Part shown: positions 9,264 to 19,800 of the stretch, piece by piece
Position numbering within the stretch: position 1 is the stretch's first letter
Layout: each line of letters begins with the position of its first letter
From: Candidatus Marimicrobium litorale
GTDB lineage: Bacteria; Pseudomonadota; Gammaproteobacteria; Pseudomonadales; Halieaceae
DNA: 64,000 nucleotides
Assembly (NCBI RefSeq): GCF_026262645.1
Contig: NZ_SHNO01000001.1
Coordinates: 3,632,013 to 3,696,012, forward strand
Direction of reading: 5' to 3'
Translations under genes and position numbers: made by a program
Notes under the pieces: generated by a model
Database searches by the model: none
Seen by the model: the letters and a program-made list of their open reading frames with translations, nothing else
Told to the model about the DNA's origin: nothing

Positions 9264-10946
9264 CTAGGGTTCATTGGGCGGAGGCGGGGTTGGAGGCGAG
9301 GGAGTCGAACAGTCGCTCGATGGCAGGGGTACCTTGAAAGTATAGCTGGCTGTGATTGGGTTGGTGGTGGTTTCGATTGAACAACTGCAGCCAGAATCGT
9401 TGCACATCCCGGTTGGGCCATTTTCATCTGATCCGGGCGCGCTGAAGGGCCCAGGCCAGAGACGGCTCGTACTCGTGGCTAAGTCAACACTCCAGTTGAC
9501 CGTAATAGGATAATGGGTGGCATTGCCGTAAATCCCAGGGTAGGTCCCATTTTCACCAACCACCCACTGCACGCTTTGCGCAACACCGGACATACTCCCA
9601 GAAGGCTTTTGTCCGTCTGACGGATCACCGACGTCATAGTCGACACATAACCCCTTCGTGTCGGTCATTTGAACGGTTGATATACAAGTTCCAGCCTTTT
9701 TTCCTGTGTCGTCGGTGCAATACGCGTAATCGGTGTACCTGCCCTCGTTGCCGGTAATGCCCGCTTTCACGAGCAGCGGCGGAACGGAAACCGTTGTCTT
9801 CTCGCTCCAGGTCACACCCACCTGCAACCCCGCGGCCGGCCCCTTTCCTGAAATATTGACGTTGCCGCCGAGACTGAAAGCGAAGCCCGTTGAATAACTT
9901 GACGCTGTGCCCTGGGTTGCTGAGGGCGCTGCATTAGCCTGGTCCGTCTTGATTCCTGCGGGCGGCACGAATGAGACGCTGTACTGCTTCGGGTAGTTCA
10001 TATAGCGACAGAGACGCAGATCATATTTATTGAAAGGAACGTCTGAGGCTATTGCTATGCCGCCATCACAATAATCATCGGTATCTTTCCAGTCCTCTAC
10101 AAGGCATTGCTCGCCGTCACAGTTGGCGAGGTATAGCTCGCCCTCTCTTGCGCTTGCAGACTGCCACTTGGCGTCTGAGGCTGTCCAATCCCCTGATGAC
10201 GTGACCAGATACATATCGTATGGCTTCGGCATGCTCTGGTTGCTTTCGCAAATATGGGCCGCGTAAAAATTGACCGTGGTGCTGTAATTGCCAGACGTTG
10301 TCGACGTAAGGAACGTCGTCTGCAGGGAAACCTGGGCCAGGTCTGTATTTTGCTCACTCATAATTGGCGCCGATTCATTGTTTTGTAGAGGCGCCCGTTT
10401 CAAGTCCTCCACTAAAATGGTGTACGCCCGAGCGTATGCGCGCTCGTCCGCGCCTGCATCTTGTGCTGTACTTGGCGAGGCTCTGACATTCTGCAACACG
10501 CGAGAGACCGGATTACTCTTTTCCATGCGCGTTATGTACGCCATATGAATCGGATGAGTGGTCGATGTGTAGGCTGCACCTGCGCCCAATAGCTCATGCA
10601 AGGCTTCCACATCGATGGTACTCGGGCTGATGATGGCCAGGGTTTGTCCAGCCTCATAGGACGCTTTAATCGCGTCTTTTTCCTGCTCCGTGAGGGCGTC
10701 TACCGGGTCGAGCACCCCGGGCGCAATCATCATGGGTGTCAGTTGCGGATTATAGTCAGGCGAAAAGGGCACGACGACCAGGTCACTGCGCACCGCTTCT
10801 ATGGTGGCGTTATTGTAGTTGCCGATGAGCTGAACGACCTCATACTCACCGGACTGGGACTGCGCACTGTCGCTGCAGCCGCTGGCAATGAAAGAAATGA
10901 TTAATACGCCCAATAGGAGTGAAAATCGGTTCACAAGATAAGACAT
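9264..10946 (-). CDS. Large Cys-rich lipoprotein, possible leukocidin-like pore-forming fold (copy 1, C-terminus frameshifted)
   Basis: A 560-residue lipoprotein: signal peptide with lipobox IASGC (Cys24), an AGAGG ribosome site, then about 100 residues nearly identical to copy 2 (50179). The remaining part is clearly homologous but much more diverged. The segment SYSTGFAFSLGGNVNISG... GVTWSEKTTVSVPP and the C-terminal SYTFKVPLPSS are reminiscent of the beta-sandwich rim of leukocidin/haemolysin proteins. This is a weak resemblance made from memory. Many paired cysteines suggest an extracellular disulfide-bonded protein. The frame ends in PPPPNEP, but the Cys-rich tail of copy 2 (ASC..SCEYCDQSECHE) persists here in another frame at 9203-9263 (NPSASCIGTTSCEYCDKGEC). 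A deletion of about 37 bp therefore cut off the tail. Function unknown. Confidence 0.75.
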   Translation of the reverse strand: MSYLVNRFSLLLGVLIISFIASGCSDSAQSQSGEYEVVQLIGNYNNATIEAVRSDLVVVPFSPDYNPQLTPMMIAPGVLDPVDALTEQEKDAIKASYEAGQTLAIISPSTIDVEALHELLGAGAAYTSTTHPIHMAYITRMEKSNPVSRVLQNVRASPSTAQDAGADERAYARAYTILVEDLKRAPLQNNESAPIMSEQNTDLAQVSLQTTFLTSTTSGNYSTTVNFYAAHICESNQSMPKPYDMYLVTSSGDWTASDAKWQSASAREGELYLANCDGEQCLVEDWKDTDDYCDGGIAIASDVPFNKYDLRLCRYMNYPKQYSVSFVPPAGIKTDQANAAPSATQGTASSYSTGFAFSLGGNVNISGKGPAAGLQVGVTWSEKTTVSVPPLLVKAGITGNEGRYTDYAYCTDDTGKKAGTCISTVQMTDTKGLCVDYDVGDPSDGQKPSGSMSGVAQSVQWVVGENGTYPGIYGNATHYPITVNWSVDLATSTSRLWPGPFSAPGSDENGPTGMCNDSGCSCSIETTTNPITASYTFKVPLPSSDCSTPSPPTPPPPNEP

Positions 10947-11241
10947 GAAAAACCTCTTTTTCTGGCGCCGAAATGTAGATTAGTAAAAATGAAAAAGCTG
11001 TCGTGACGAAATAAACTTATCAGCGTGCATCAAAGTATAGTTTAAATGAGCGGCTTGTCGACAGTAAATCTCATATGTGTGTCGGCTTCATAAACGAACT
11101 GGCCGAACTTGATGACCAAGGGACGAAATGGTGGTTGCACCAAAGGCAACCCGAATGAACATCCCTAGAGATAAATACTTCAAACTCCCGTTCGGTATAA
11201 CGAAGCGCTTCTAATTGACAGTGTTACCGATGAACAGCAGG

Positions 11242-13341
11242 TCAGCGCGTCTCTCCGGTCGCTAGAGCGGCAGCTGGCACGGGCATGTTGGCTTGCAGAT
11301 ATGAAATTACATCCGCCTGCGGAACGTTTGGAAAGAACTCTGTCTCGCCTCCCGGAGGCCAGATCATCCTTTCGCTCCAACCCCAAACGGCGGTCCCAAT
11401 AAAATAAGGATCATTTTCCATCCCGGCGGCCTTCATTTCTTCCACTGCGATTTGTACATACTCTAGCTGGCTGTGGCCACTGTCACCGATTTGCAGACCG
11501 ATACCCAGATTGTCGTTGCCCTCAATACCCTCAAACTCGTGCGCCGAGGCGGCGGCCGGTATTGCGAACTGATAGTAAACCTGATGCCGGGAGGCCATTG
11601 TCATCGTTTCCTGAATCTTCTCTTGAACGAGAGTCCGGTATTCGGCCGGCGTATTGACTTGCCCGCCTTGCTTGCTTCCCAAATCGTAGCCTGATATGAC
11701 GACATAGCCGTTGCCGTGGCTGTTAAGCACCGCGGCAAACGCGGCGCTCACGCGCTCTGGAAAAGTGAAAACCGACCAGGAAATTCCATGAGGCCGATTT
11801 TTGGTGACGCACTGGATTTGCTTACGCGTATCCTCATCCAGAGGATCTCCGGGATTGGTAACGTTGGCCCCGGCAAACGTTTTGGCAAGGCGCGTGTAGT
11901 AGTGAATCTGCCCGGGTTGCGTGAAGTCAAAGGGCTCCAGATCAAATTGCACACCGGCGATTTTGCCATCGGCGCAGTACATTTTGGCCACTTTGTCCGC
12001 AAGCTCGTAAGCCTCGTTTTGCGGGAGCCGGTTCAAAGCGTTGAGGTAGTCAATCGTGCCGTTATTCGCCGCATCGGAATCCAGACGGCCATCCACAATC
12101 GGGATGATCACCGACTCGGTACCCATCTGCTCGGCGGCGTTATCCATCTCCGCCTCCCAGCGCGCGGCGGACTCCATCCCGGTGGCACCGAAATCTGCGA
12201 GCGTATTGTTTTTGTCAAACGGTACGGGGCCGTACAAGACGACCGTGTTGGAATTGTCGCAGACGTCTCCCGGGGCAGATTCGCCCGATCCGCGGCAATA
12301 AAGCTCAGGCCCGCCGCCATAGGAAAAAATCTGATTTATTTTCTTGCGCGCATCCGCTTCGGTGTTCCAGGCAATCAGCTCGTCTGAGAAGAGCGCGGCC
12401 TGCGTGTAGGGCTCTCTGTTGGGGTCGCTCGAAGTCCACAGGGGGAATATCGCGTCATAAAGCCATGAGCCGTTGCCGATTTGAATCGGGGTGTCAGCAA
12501 TCCACGTGTTGAGTGCTATTTCGCCGGCGGGCGGGGGCGGCGTTGCGCAATCATCAACGTTGGTCATACGGACCGAGGTGGCAAGCCCGTCATAAGCTGA
12601 GTCACCGGACGCAGAGCTCAGGTTTATGCTAAAAGTCCGGTCGCCATCGCAGACGCCGTCGTATTGCCCGGTTACCTCTACAACTTGTGCGATGTTCCAG
12701 TCGCTTGTGGTAAAACTCAGCGCTGAACCGCCTGTTATCGTGCCCTCTCCGCTGTCAGAGATGCCGGCGGTGATGGTCACACTCGAACTTGGCGCAGAGT
12801 TTAGCATCACGCTCACCTGTCCCAAGCCCCCGGCCTCCGAAGTGTCTGTGAGCTTGTCGGCGCTGATCGCGCCCGGTGCTCTGTCTGCGTCGCAGGTGAG
12901 GCAAATGCCGTTCAGAGTGAAATCTTTCACATAGGCAATGCTTCGCTGCTGCTTCCAAAAAGATCCGTAAAGCTCCGCCGTGTCCGAACTCGGGGTGAAG
13001 GTGAAGCCGATTTCGGTCCAGTCCGTGAAGGCTCCTCCGTTTTCGCCATAGCCGTTCGCGCCGATATAAACATGCATATTGCTGTCATCAGATTTTATTT
13101 TGGCGGTGATGGTGTTGAGTTGTCCTGCGTTGACGGACACACTTCGCAGCTCTGCGCGGTTGACATCAACGCCGGAGCCGTCCCCTAAAGCAATTTGGTT
13201 GCCTTCTCCGACGATGTTGACCACACCTTTAGTCATAGTCCAGGAATAAAGCTGTTCGGCGTAAGCCGCGCCAGACAAAAAGAAACAGCACACGACACGG
13301 GTCGCGCTCATCGTGAAAGCGTGTGCGGATAGTTGAAGCAT
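11242..13341 (-). CDS. Secreted multidomain protein with Calx-beta-like and TIM-barrel/glycosidase-like domains
   Basis: A 699-residue exported protein. A GGAG site seven bases before the ATG supports the start at 13341, although the signal peptide core begins around M11 (VVCCFFLSGAAYA). Residues 30-150 look like a carbohydrate-binding-type beta sandwich. Residues 165-265 look like a Calx-beta-like unit (TDTSEAGGLGQVSVMLNSAP, ending VRMTNVDDC), followed by a proline linker. Residues 275-690 form the putative catalytic domain, with GVQFDLEPFD at 463-472, like the acidic strand motif of GH18-type barrels. No family is recognised with confidence. A stand-alone gene; a polysaccharide-degrading role is inference. 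Confidence 0.6.
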   Translation of the reverse strand: MLQLSAHAFTMSATRVVCCFFLSGAAYAEQLYSWTMTKGVVNIVGEGNQIALGDGSGVDVNRAELRSVSVNAGQLNTITAKIKSDDSNMHVYIGANGYGENGGAFTDWTEIGFTFTPSSDTAELYGSFWKQQRSIAYVKDFTLNGICLTCDADRAPGAISADKLTDTSEAGGLGQVSVMLNSAPSSSVTITAGISDSGEGTITGGSALSFTTSDWNIAQVVEVTGQYDGVCDGDRTFSINLSSASGDSAYDGLATSVRMTNVDDCATPPPPAGEIALNTWIADTPIQIGNGSWLYDAIFPLWTSSDPNREPYTQAALFSDELIAWNTEADARKKINQIFSYGGGPELYCRGSGESAPGDVCDNSNTVVLYGPVPFDKNNTLADFGATGMESAARWEAEMDNAAEQMGTESVIIPIVDGRLDSDAANNGTIDYLNALNRLPQNEAYELADKVAKMYCADGKIAGVQFDLEPFDFTQPGQIHYYTRLAKTFAGANVTNPGDPLDEDTRKQIQCVTKNRPHGISWSVFTFPERVSAAFAAVLNSHGNGYVVISGYDLGSKQGGQVNTPAEYRTLVQEKIQETMTMASRHQVYYQFAIPAAASAHEFEGIEGNDNLGIGLQIGDSGHSQLEYVQIAVEEMKAAGMENDPYFIGTAVWGWSERMIWPPGGETEFFPNVPQADVISYLQANMPVPAAALATGETR

Positions 13342-13434
13342 AAATATTCTCCAATTTGGGGCGGAGGTTCACTTACGCTTCAGACTAGTATCAGATTCAA
13401 TAGTTCAATGAGTCGCCGATAAAGAATGGTGCTA

Positions 13435-13533
13435 AGCATAGGACAAATAAACGGCCTGCTGGGAGTGGATTTCCTCACTGATACTGCCAACTGAACTGTA
13501 GAACTTCTCGAAATATCCGCCTATGGGCCTGAG
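13435..13533 (+). repeat. R3 repeat (about 200-bp family), 3' half lost
   Basis: Head AGCATAGGACAAATAAACGGCC with the conserved hairpin region. Matches 44057 and 57021. It stops exactly where the 160-bp element at 13534 begins. Confidence 0.75.
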
Positions 13534-13693
13534 AGTACTGACAAGTTAACTTAGATTCGCTCCAAATGTGGAAACCACAAACTAAAATCTCGTGAAATTA
13601 CAGCCCAATGTGGGAGCCAATGACATATTTCTGGTCAGTCTAGGCTCGATTGTGTAGCGCCAGCCCGTGACCTCGAGTTAACTTGTCAGTATC
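13534..13693 (+). mobile_element. 160-bp non-coding element A with IS6-type terminal inverted repeats (MITE-like)
   Basis: 160 bp, ends GTACTGACAAGTTAAC and GTTAACTTGTCAGTATC. The interior contains a conserved TGTGG-AAA-CCACA mini-hairpin and no reading frame of note. It interrupts repeat R3. No 8-bp target duplication is visible at the borders. Bases 13694-13843, up to the esterase, show no gene. Confidence 0.85.
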
Positions 13694-13843
13694 AATTTCA
13701 CTCCCGAAATAGCAATTTGCAGGTGGTGACCAGCTTATCGTTTTGACGGAAATGACAATATCGTGGGTTTTCCCGACAATGACTTCCCTTCAGGTTTGTG
13801 GGAAATTAAATCGACACTAATAGAATCTGGTCGAATCTAAAGT

Positions 13844-15139
13844 ATGAAAAACAAACTGCTGAAACCTCTCCTTTACTTGATGACCATCGCGCTCCCCTTT
13901 TTCGTTGTCGGGCAGGCTTATGCCCAGAACGTGGCCTGGGATTACACAGATATCGCTTACGGCACGGATGATCCCGCCAGACAGTTTTTGAATATTTACC
14001 TTGCGGATACGGTTGATCCTGCCCCGGTGTATTTCTTCTCCCACCCCAATGGCAAAACTGCCTACGACGTTTCGCAGGGTTTTGCCGATACCCTGTACGA
14101 GGAGGGCTACACCCTAATTAGCTGGGAGTCGGTTCCGAACCTGGGTCAACCGGAGGAAGTTCTGACGGCCTGGTCGGACGCGCAGTTGGCCTTCGATTGG
14201 GTCCGGGCGAACGCCGACACCTACAATATCGACCCCGATCGCATTGTGATTGCCGGCAGGTCTCGCGGCTCCGTCGCCAGCTGGCCCCTGGCCCACAGCG
14301 GCGATGCAGCCATCCAGGGTATTTATGTATACAACGCGCTGCCCAACCCGGTCTGGGCACAGCCCGAGGAATGGTCACCCGTGGATAATGTGAACACTGA
14401 CAGCCCGCCCATCTACATGGCGTATGGGCCCACGCCGGGTGACGGTGACAGCCACGCACCCGAGAATGCCTACCCGATTCGCGACGCCTATATCAGTTTC
14501 GGTATCGGTGACACCTTTACCACTTATGACAGCATGCAAGCCGATGGTTTCTCGAATGCCAACTATTACTTCCCCGAGTTTTTGGCATCGATTGCAACTC
14601 CCGGACTGCCGGCGGATATGGTCGACAACTTTGACGGAGGCAATACTACCTATTCCTGGAGCGAGAATGGCACCTGGTACATCAGCGGCGGCACCTACAA
14701 CCAGGATGACAACACCGGGAACACGTCAGCTTATGCCGGTAATTCAGCCTGGACCAACTACACTTTCAAGGCGGATATGGTAACAATCAACAGTGCCAAT
14801 CCATCGACTGGCTGGATGGCCAGCTCCCTCGCGTTCCGGGTGACAGATACCGATAACCTGTATTTTGTACGGTTGCACAATAATGGCGATTTGCGGTTGT
14901 TTTCTATCGTTGATGGCACGAACTCGCTGATAACATCAGTCCCGACAGCCTATGCCCCCACTACATGGCATACCTACACGATTGTTGTGTCCGGTAACTC
15001 CATAAAGATCTCTATCAATGAGGAGATGCTTATCGATGTTACTGACACCGATCATGGGGCAGGGTATATCGGTGTCCGTGCTAACCAGAATAGCGTTTCT
15101 GTCGATAATGTTGCGGTCACCCAGCCGTCGGGGTGTTGA
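13844..15139 (+). CDS. Secreted alpha/beta-hydrolase (esterase-like) with C-terminal LamG/DUF1080-like domain
   Basis: A 431-residue exported enzyme. The signal peptide ends at AYAQN (residue 28). Residues 35-240 form an alpha/beta-hydrolase core with a nucleophile elbow GRSRG, Ser140, in IVIAGRSRGSVAS. The candidate acid and histidine are not certain. Residues 255-428 are a jelly-roll of the laminin-G/3-keto-disaccharide-hydrolase type (TYSWSENGTWYISGGTYNQ, SLAFRVTDTDNLYFVRLHNN, SVDNVAVTQPSGC), usually carbohydrate binding. Together these suggest deacetylation or ester cleavage on a polysaccharide, by inference. The 160-bp element A lies 150 bp upstream in the same orientation. Confidence 0.8.
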   Translation: MKNKLLKPLLYLMTIALPFFVVGQAYAQNVAWDYTDIAYGTDDPARQFLNIYLADTVDPAPVYFFSHPNGKTAYDVSQGFADTLYEEGYTLISWESVPNLGQPEEVLTAWSDAQLAFDWVRANADTYNIDPDRIVIAGRSRGSVASWPLAHSGDAAIQGIYVYNALPNPVWAQPEEWSPVDNVNTDSPPIYMAYGPTPGDGDSHAPENAYPIRDAYISFGIGDTFTTYDSMQADGFSNANYYFPEFLASIATPGLPADMVDNFDGGNTTYSWSENGTWYISGGTYNQDDNTGNTSAYAGNSAWTNYTFKADMVTINSANPSTGWMASSLAFRVTDTDNLYFVRLHNNGDLRLFSIVDGTNSLITSVPTAYAPTTWHTYTIVVSGNSIKISINEEMLIDVTDTDHGAGYIGVRANQNSVSVDNVAVTQPSGC

Positions 15140-15159
15140 CGTCTTTGATCTGGTTTCCA

Positions 15160-15195
15160 GATCGAACTTCCGAACCGAGGCTGAACAGTTGAGTT
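15160..15195 (+). repeat. R4-tail relic
   Basis: TCCAGATCGAACTTCCGAAC followed by CGAGGCTGAACAG matches the R4 tail joined to the transposase fragment at 49830 and 57810. A second, poorer relic is at about 16562-16605. Confidence 0.5.
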
Positions 15196-15222
15196 CCTGA
15201 CCTATTCACCGAACTACTAAAA

Positions 15223-16473
15223 TCAGGGTAGCGTGATCATGTCTGGTGCATAGTCAGCCGCTCGGTAAGCCTCGCAAAACGCAGCCTCGTTTCCGGCATA
15301 CCCGGGGTCATGCTCGACTAATGCCGGGCGGATCATATCCCAGGGCCCGGGCCCTTCGCCCGCAGAGTTTCTTGCTACGAGAACAAGATCCAGTCCGCGA
15401 TGCCCCTCAATTACCTGTCCGCCCAAACCTAGCGCAGAGAATACACCTACATCGTAGGTTTGGACGCACGCCTGTGGATCGTCGTAGTTACAATCGATGG
15501 ATTCACTGAGAGTATGAGGAAATTCTCGCCAGATTGACGGAGGTGAGCAATGCCGCAGTGATACCCCCACGTTGGGGTCAATGTCGGGCAAGGCGCTGGG
15601 CGTTGACGTCATCCAGGTCAGATAGCCATAGGACAGGTTGGTATCTTCGAAGGCCGGGTGCGTCATTCTGTACACCCACTCCTCGTCGATCAATCGCTGT
15701 TGGTTCCAGACACCGCCATGCACCAGAAGTACGCCAAGACGTGCCATGTCGCGCAGATTCGAATCCCAGGAGAAGCCAAAATTGTCTCCCTGCCAGACAC
15801 TGGCACTCATCCCTAGCTTGTCGAAGAGCTCCCGTTGGGCGAATTCTCCGGTGGTGGTGGCGCCATTGAAGCGCACTGAGTCCTGTGCAATGACAGCTTC
15901 GACGACATCGCTCAATCGATTAATTTCGCGCGCTCCCACCAAATCGTACTCCCAGTCGCGTTCTCCAAAAGCAAGGCTCTCATTGAAGCCAATCATAGCC
16001 AGTACATGTCCGACCTGAGCATCCTGATTGAAGGAGATATCGTCCACCCAGGAATCCATGCGGTCGGAATCCTGCAAAGGCATTGGCAGATCCGCACTCA
16101 TAAAGGCCGCTCGCCCTACGATAGTGGCCCCAAGTGTCTTGGTAGCAGACCAATTGGGGGCGTTTTCGAACTGTCCCGGCATGTCCGGTGGGTAGAACTC
16201 GTGGCAGAGTTTTCCATAGCGGACAATCGCGTAAGAGTAAGGTGCGCTCTCATCGACAGTCGCGAGAATATCTGGATCAAGGCCGCACTCGGCTATCAGC
16301 GCATCCGGTGCAACCGGTTCCCATGGGGCGGTTCCCGGATCATTGAATACGGCCAACGTTGTGTCGATGGCGGCTTGGTCACTGCCGTCGGAACAGGCGG
16401 GTAGCACGATAATACCCAGCAAAATCATGAGGGCCAGTGAACCCTTGCGTAGTTTGGTCTTGGAATTATTCAT
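15223..16473 (-). CDS. Serine hydrolase lipoprotein of the beta-lactamase / penicillin-binding-protein C fold
   Basis: A 416-residue lipoprotein with lipobox LPAC (Cys27). The SxxK motif S109-A-T-K112 (NWSATKTLGATIVG) marks the class C beta-lactamase/esterase fold, and the later LRDMARLGVLLVHGGVWNQQ and SYGYLTWM segments are typical of family PF00144. A C-terminal GLGGQVIEGHRGLDLVLVAR corresponds to the usual HTG-region strand, with GGQ in that place. Several cysteines suggest disulfides. The role is probably periplasmic esterase or peptidase activity; antibiotic resistance is not implied. A single gene on the minus strand. Confidence 0.85.
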   Translation of the reverse strand: MNNSKTKLRKGSLALMILLGIIVLPACSDGSDQAAIDTTLAVFNDPGTAPWEPVAPDALIAECGLDPDILATVDESAPYSYAIVRYGKLCHEFYPPDMPGQFENAPNWSATKTLGATIVGRAAFMSADLPMPLQDSDRMDSWVDDISFNQDAQVGHVLAMIGFNESLAFGERDWEYDLVGAREINRLSDVVEAVIAQDSVRFNGATTTGEFAQRELFDKLGMSASVWQGDNFGFSWDSNLRDMARLGVLLVHGGVWNQQRLIDEEWVYRMTHPAFEDTNLSYGYLTWMTSTPSALPDIDPNVGVSLRHCSPPSIWREFPHTLSESIDCNYDDPQACVQTYDVGVFSALGLGGQVIEGHRGLDLVLVARNSAGEGPGPWDMIRPALVEHDPGYAGNEAAFCEAYRAADYAPDMITLP

Positions 16474-16690
16474 TGCGCCCTAATTTTGATTTTCGCGTAT
16501 CGCGAATAGATGGCTCGAAGTATGTCCGTTTTAAGGGCTCTGACTCTGAGCTATCGAAGAAAGCTAAGCATTTTCCCGGACGGAACTTCCGATCCAGTAC
16601 CGAACCGCTGTCGCCATCAATTCAAGCCTGAAGCCGCAAATCCACGCGCATCTTGCTGAGGACTTTTGCGGCTTATACTAAGGGCATTAG

Positions 16691-16873
16691 TTGGCTTCGG
16701 TCAAATACATCTCGGCGAAGGCCCTTCCCACCATGCGTATTCCCTCTGGCGATTGATGGCTTCCATCTTCACCGAGTGGAATATTTCGCTCGATCACAGG
16801 ATAAATAGCGGGTCGTTCAAACTGTACCATCCATTGCTGATGGATGACGTGCAAATACTTAACTTGCCAATAC
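16691..16873 (-). pseudogene. C-terminal fragment of an SGNH-type hydrolase
   Basis: Minus-strand frame running from the IS6-type end at 16874 to a TAA stop: ...QWMVQFERPAIYPVIER, then DGSHQSPEGIRMVGRAFAE and MYLTEAN. The D-G-S-H followed by PEG resembles the catalytic Asp-x-x-His block V of SGNH hydrolases. There is no N-terminal part, so the gene was cut at the terminal repeat. Confidence 0.6.
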
Positions 16874-16874
16874 C
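16857..16874 (+). repeat. Solo IS6-type terminal repeat at the junction of two truncated genes
   Basis: ACTTAACTTGCCAATACC, an IS6-type right end, lies exactly between the SGNH fragment and the stop codon of the giant exoprotein gene. Confidence 0.7.
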
Positions 16875-19800
16875 CTAATTTCTCCTACTTGACCCCTTAT
16901 CACCCTCACTCTTATCGTCTGCCGATAAACTAAATCCGCCGCTAAAACCCGTTTGGCTAAAGTTGTTTTTGGCCTCAGCGGTTTCAACATTGCCATTCAT
17001 ATCAACGCCACCTTGCTCGCCATGCAACTCAGCCTCTTGATCGACGATATTAGTAGCATTAATGGTAATACCTTGAGCAGAATCGATATTAGTAGTGGTT
17101 GAGGTCACCTCAGCGGCACTCGCAAAGCCACCCTTGGCATTGAGCTTTCCTTTACTGAGATTAATGTTAGCGGAGACATCAACAGAACTTTGACTGCGAT
17201 CCGATTCAGCGGCATTCAAAGCGATATCACCTCCGCTGGTCAATCCAGTCGCTCCCGCTGACTGCAATTGAGTGCCTTCTGAGGTCATATCACCCCCAGC
17301 GGATAACTGGGTGCCTCCTTGCCGGCTGTTAATCGCCACAACCTGCACTGTGTCGCTGGCGCTGTTACTGTTGTCGTAACCGCCACCCAGTTTAAGTGAC
17401 GAACTACCACTGCCCGCCTCTATGTTTAAATTGGCCTTGGCTTTATCACTATTGGTCGAAGCGGTGTCTCGGGCCGCGGTAAAATCCAGTTTACCGCCAC
17501 TGTCGATGGCCACCTGCTCACCTGCTAAGTTAGTACCTTCAAATGAAGCATCATCATCGGTTTGAATATTCAGGTTGCCGCCCGCATTGATGCCACCAGT
17601 ACGAGCGGTGGTGCTATGATTGTTACTGCCTTCATAACCATAATCGACATCCACTTTTACACCGGTTTCGCCTTTAATTTTAATTTTAATATCAAGATTG
17701 GCTTCGTGCTCGGTTGAATGACTCACTTGGGAATCCTCTGCCGCTTGATAATCCAGCGAGCCGGCTTTAATGGTGGTGTCGCCACCGGATTCAAAATTAG
17801 TACCCACTAGGGTGGTGGCCGCTTTTGAGCTGGAATTAATGTCGCCACCGGCCCGAAAGCCGCTGGTGACAGCTGTTTTTTCTTCGCTAGACGCCTCGCT
17901 ATTAGCATGTTGATAATTAATTTTAATGCCCAGCGATGCGCCGGCTTTAGCATCAGCTTCAGCGGAGCCCGCTTGCGCATTCGCCTCGCCACTGGCTTTA
18001 GCATAAGCACCAGCGTAAGCGCCAACTTTGGCGTCATTGCTCATACTTCTGGAATCAATCGTCACGCTATCATGCACGGCTTGATCAGTAATCACGCGAG
18101 CACTTTGGGTAATATCACCACCGGCATTCACTTGCGTGGCTTGATCGATAATCTCATTATCGGCACGGCGACTGAAATCACCACCGGCGTTAAACTGGTT
18201 GCCCTGGTGAGTGACGGTATTCTCGTTAGAAGCACTTTCCTCATGCTTATAACGGACACCGATACTGGCCTCAGCGTCGGCGTTGGCCTTACCCTTGGCA
18301 GTTGCATTCATGTCACCGGTACCGGCCTGGGCATTGCCGCTGGCACTGGCGCCAGCCTTACCCTCGATGTAAATACCCGCGGTGTGGCTTGTACTGGTAG
18401 TCCCGCGATAACTTTCATCTTTTGCGGCCAGATTGCGAATATCGGTAGCATTAATGTCAATATTCTCAGCCGCGGTTACGTTGGCGCCTTCAAAGGTCGC
18501 TGTGTCATTGGCATCCAAATTGACACTGCCGCCGGTACTGGTGATGGAGCCACCACGGTGTTGGGTGGACTCTTCAGATTCCCAATCGGTGCTGTGTTTA
18601 GCGCCGAGGGTGATCACTGAGCCGGTATTGGCGGAAGCCTCACCACTTGCACCAGTTTGGGCCGATACGCCGATGGCCGAGGCCTCAGCATCTGCTTGGG
18701 ACTTTGCACCGGCGCCACTTTCCTCCACTATGCCCACCATGGTGCGCTCAGTGTCGGTGGTGCTCCAGCGGGTATTTTCTCCACTGAGCACCTCAATGTT
18801 ATTGGCCTCGATTACTACATCACCAGCAATCGCCACATCTGAGCCCTTCAGCGTAAAGGTATCGTCAGCCTTAGTCCGTAGCGAACCGCCAATATTCAAT
18901 TGCGATGCCACACTGGCACTGCTGCCGGAAGTAGTCGTGGTGTTGATGGTTTCTGACAGCATTAACTCATGATTAGATTCCGCCTTCGCAACCGCCCCAG
19001 CATCGGCACCGGCGCTGTTCAAGCCCATACCGCCAGCACTGCTGCTACTGCCAGCTTCACTGTCTTGTGCGCCCGTGCGTGTATTGCCCTCGCTTTGGCT
19101 ACTGGCCGTAGCATCGGCACTGGCTGTGGCACTGTGGCCGCCCGCGGCGGTGTTAGCATTGGCATTAGCCTCAGCAGATTCGCTGCCACCAACTTTGAAG
19201 AAGGTTTGCGTTTCGCGCACCACGGTAGTTCGAGTTTCATCCAGGCCATCGAGAATTTGAATATTCTCAGCGTCAAAATTGCCATCGCCGGCAATGTTTA
19301 TGTTTGAGCCCTGCAACACAAAATCATTATCACTGCTGGTCACTGCACTGCCGCCTACATCTAAGTTGCTGGCTTGGTTTTTGCCTTCAAAATCATCGGT
19401 ATCAATGGTTTCAGTGCCAATAGCACCGCCACCCACACCGTGGCCGGTTGTCATTTCGTGGCTTACAACCGTGATTTTATCTTGTGTCGACAGCACCTTA
19501 AAATCGCCATCGGTAGTGACATCAAGATCACCGTCTATACTTATAGCGCTACCAATAAGCGCAGTGTCTTGGCCACTGTCTGTGGTCAGCGAACCGCCCA
19601 CTTGTAAACGTGAGCCAATGTTGGTTTCGGTGGTAGTGGTGGTGGTTTTTTCATTGCGCCACTTCCAGTCCCCCGAATATTCATGTTCAGTATCGGTTTG
19701 TTTGTCAACAATCGTTTCAAAAGTGATGTCGTTACCGGCTGTAAGGCTGGCATCACCGCCGGCGCTAACCTCAGCACCCACTACTTGAATATTTTTCTCC

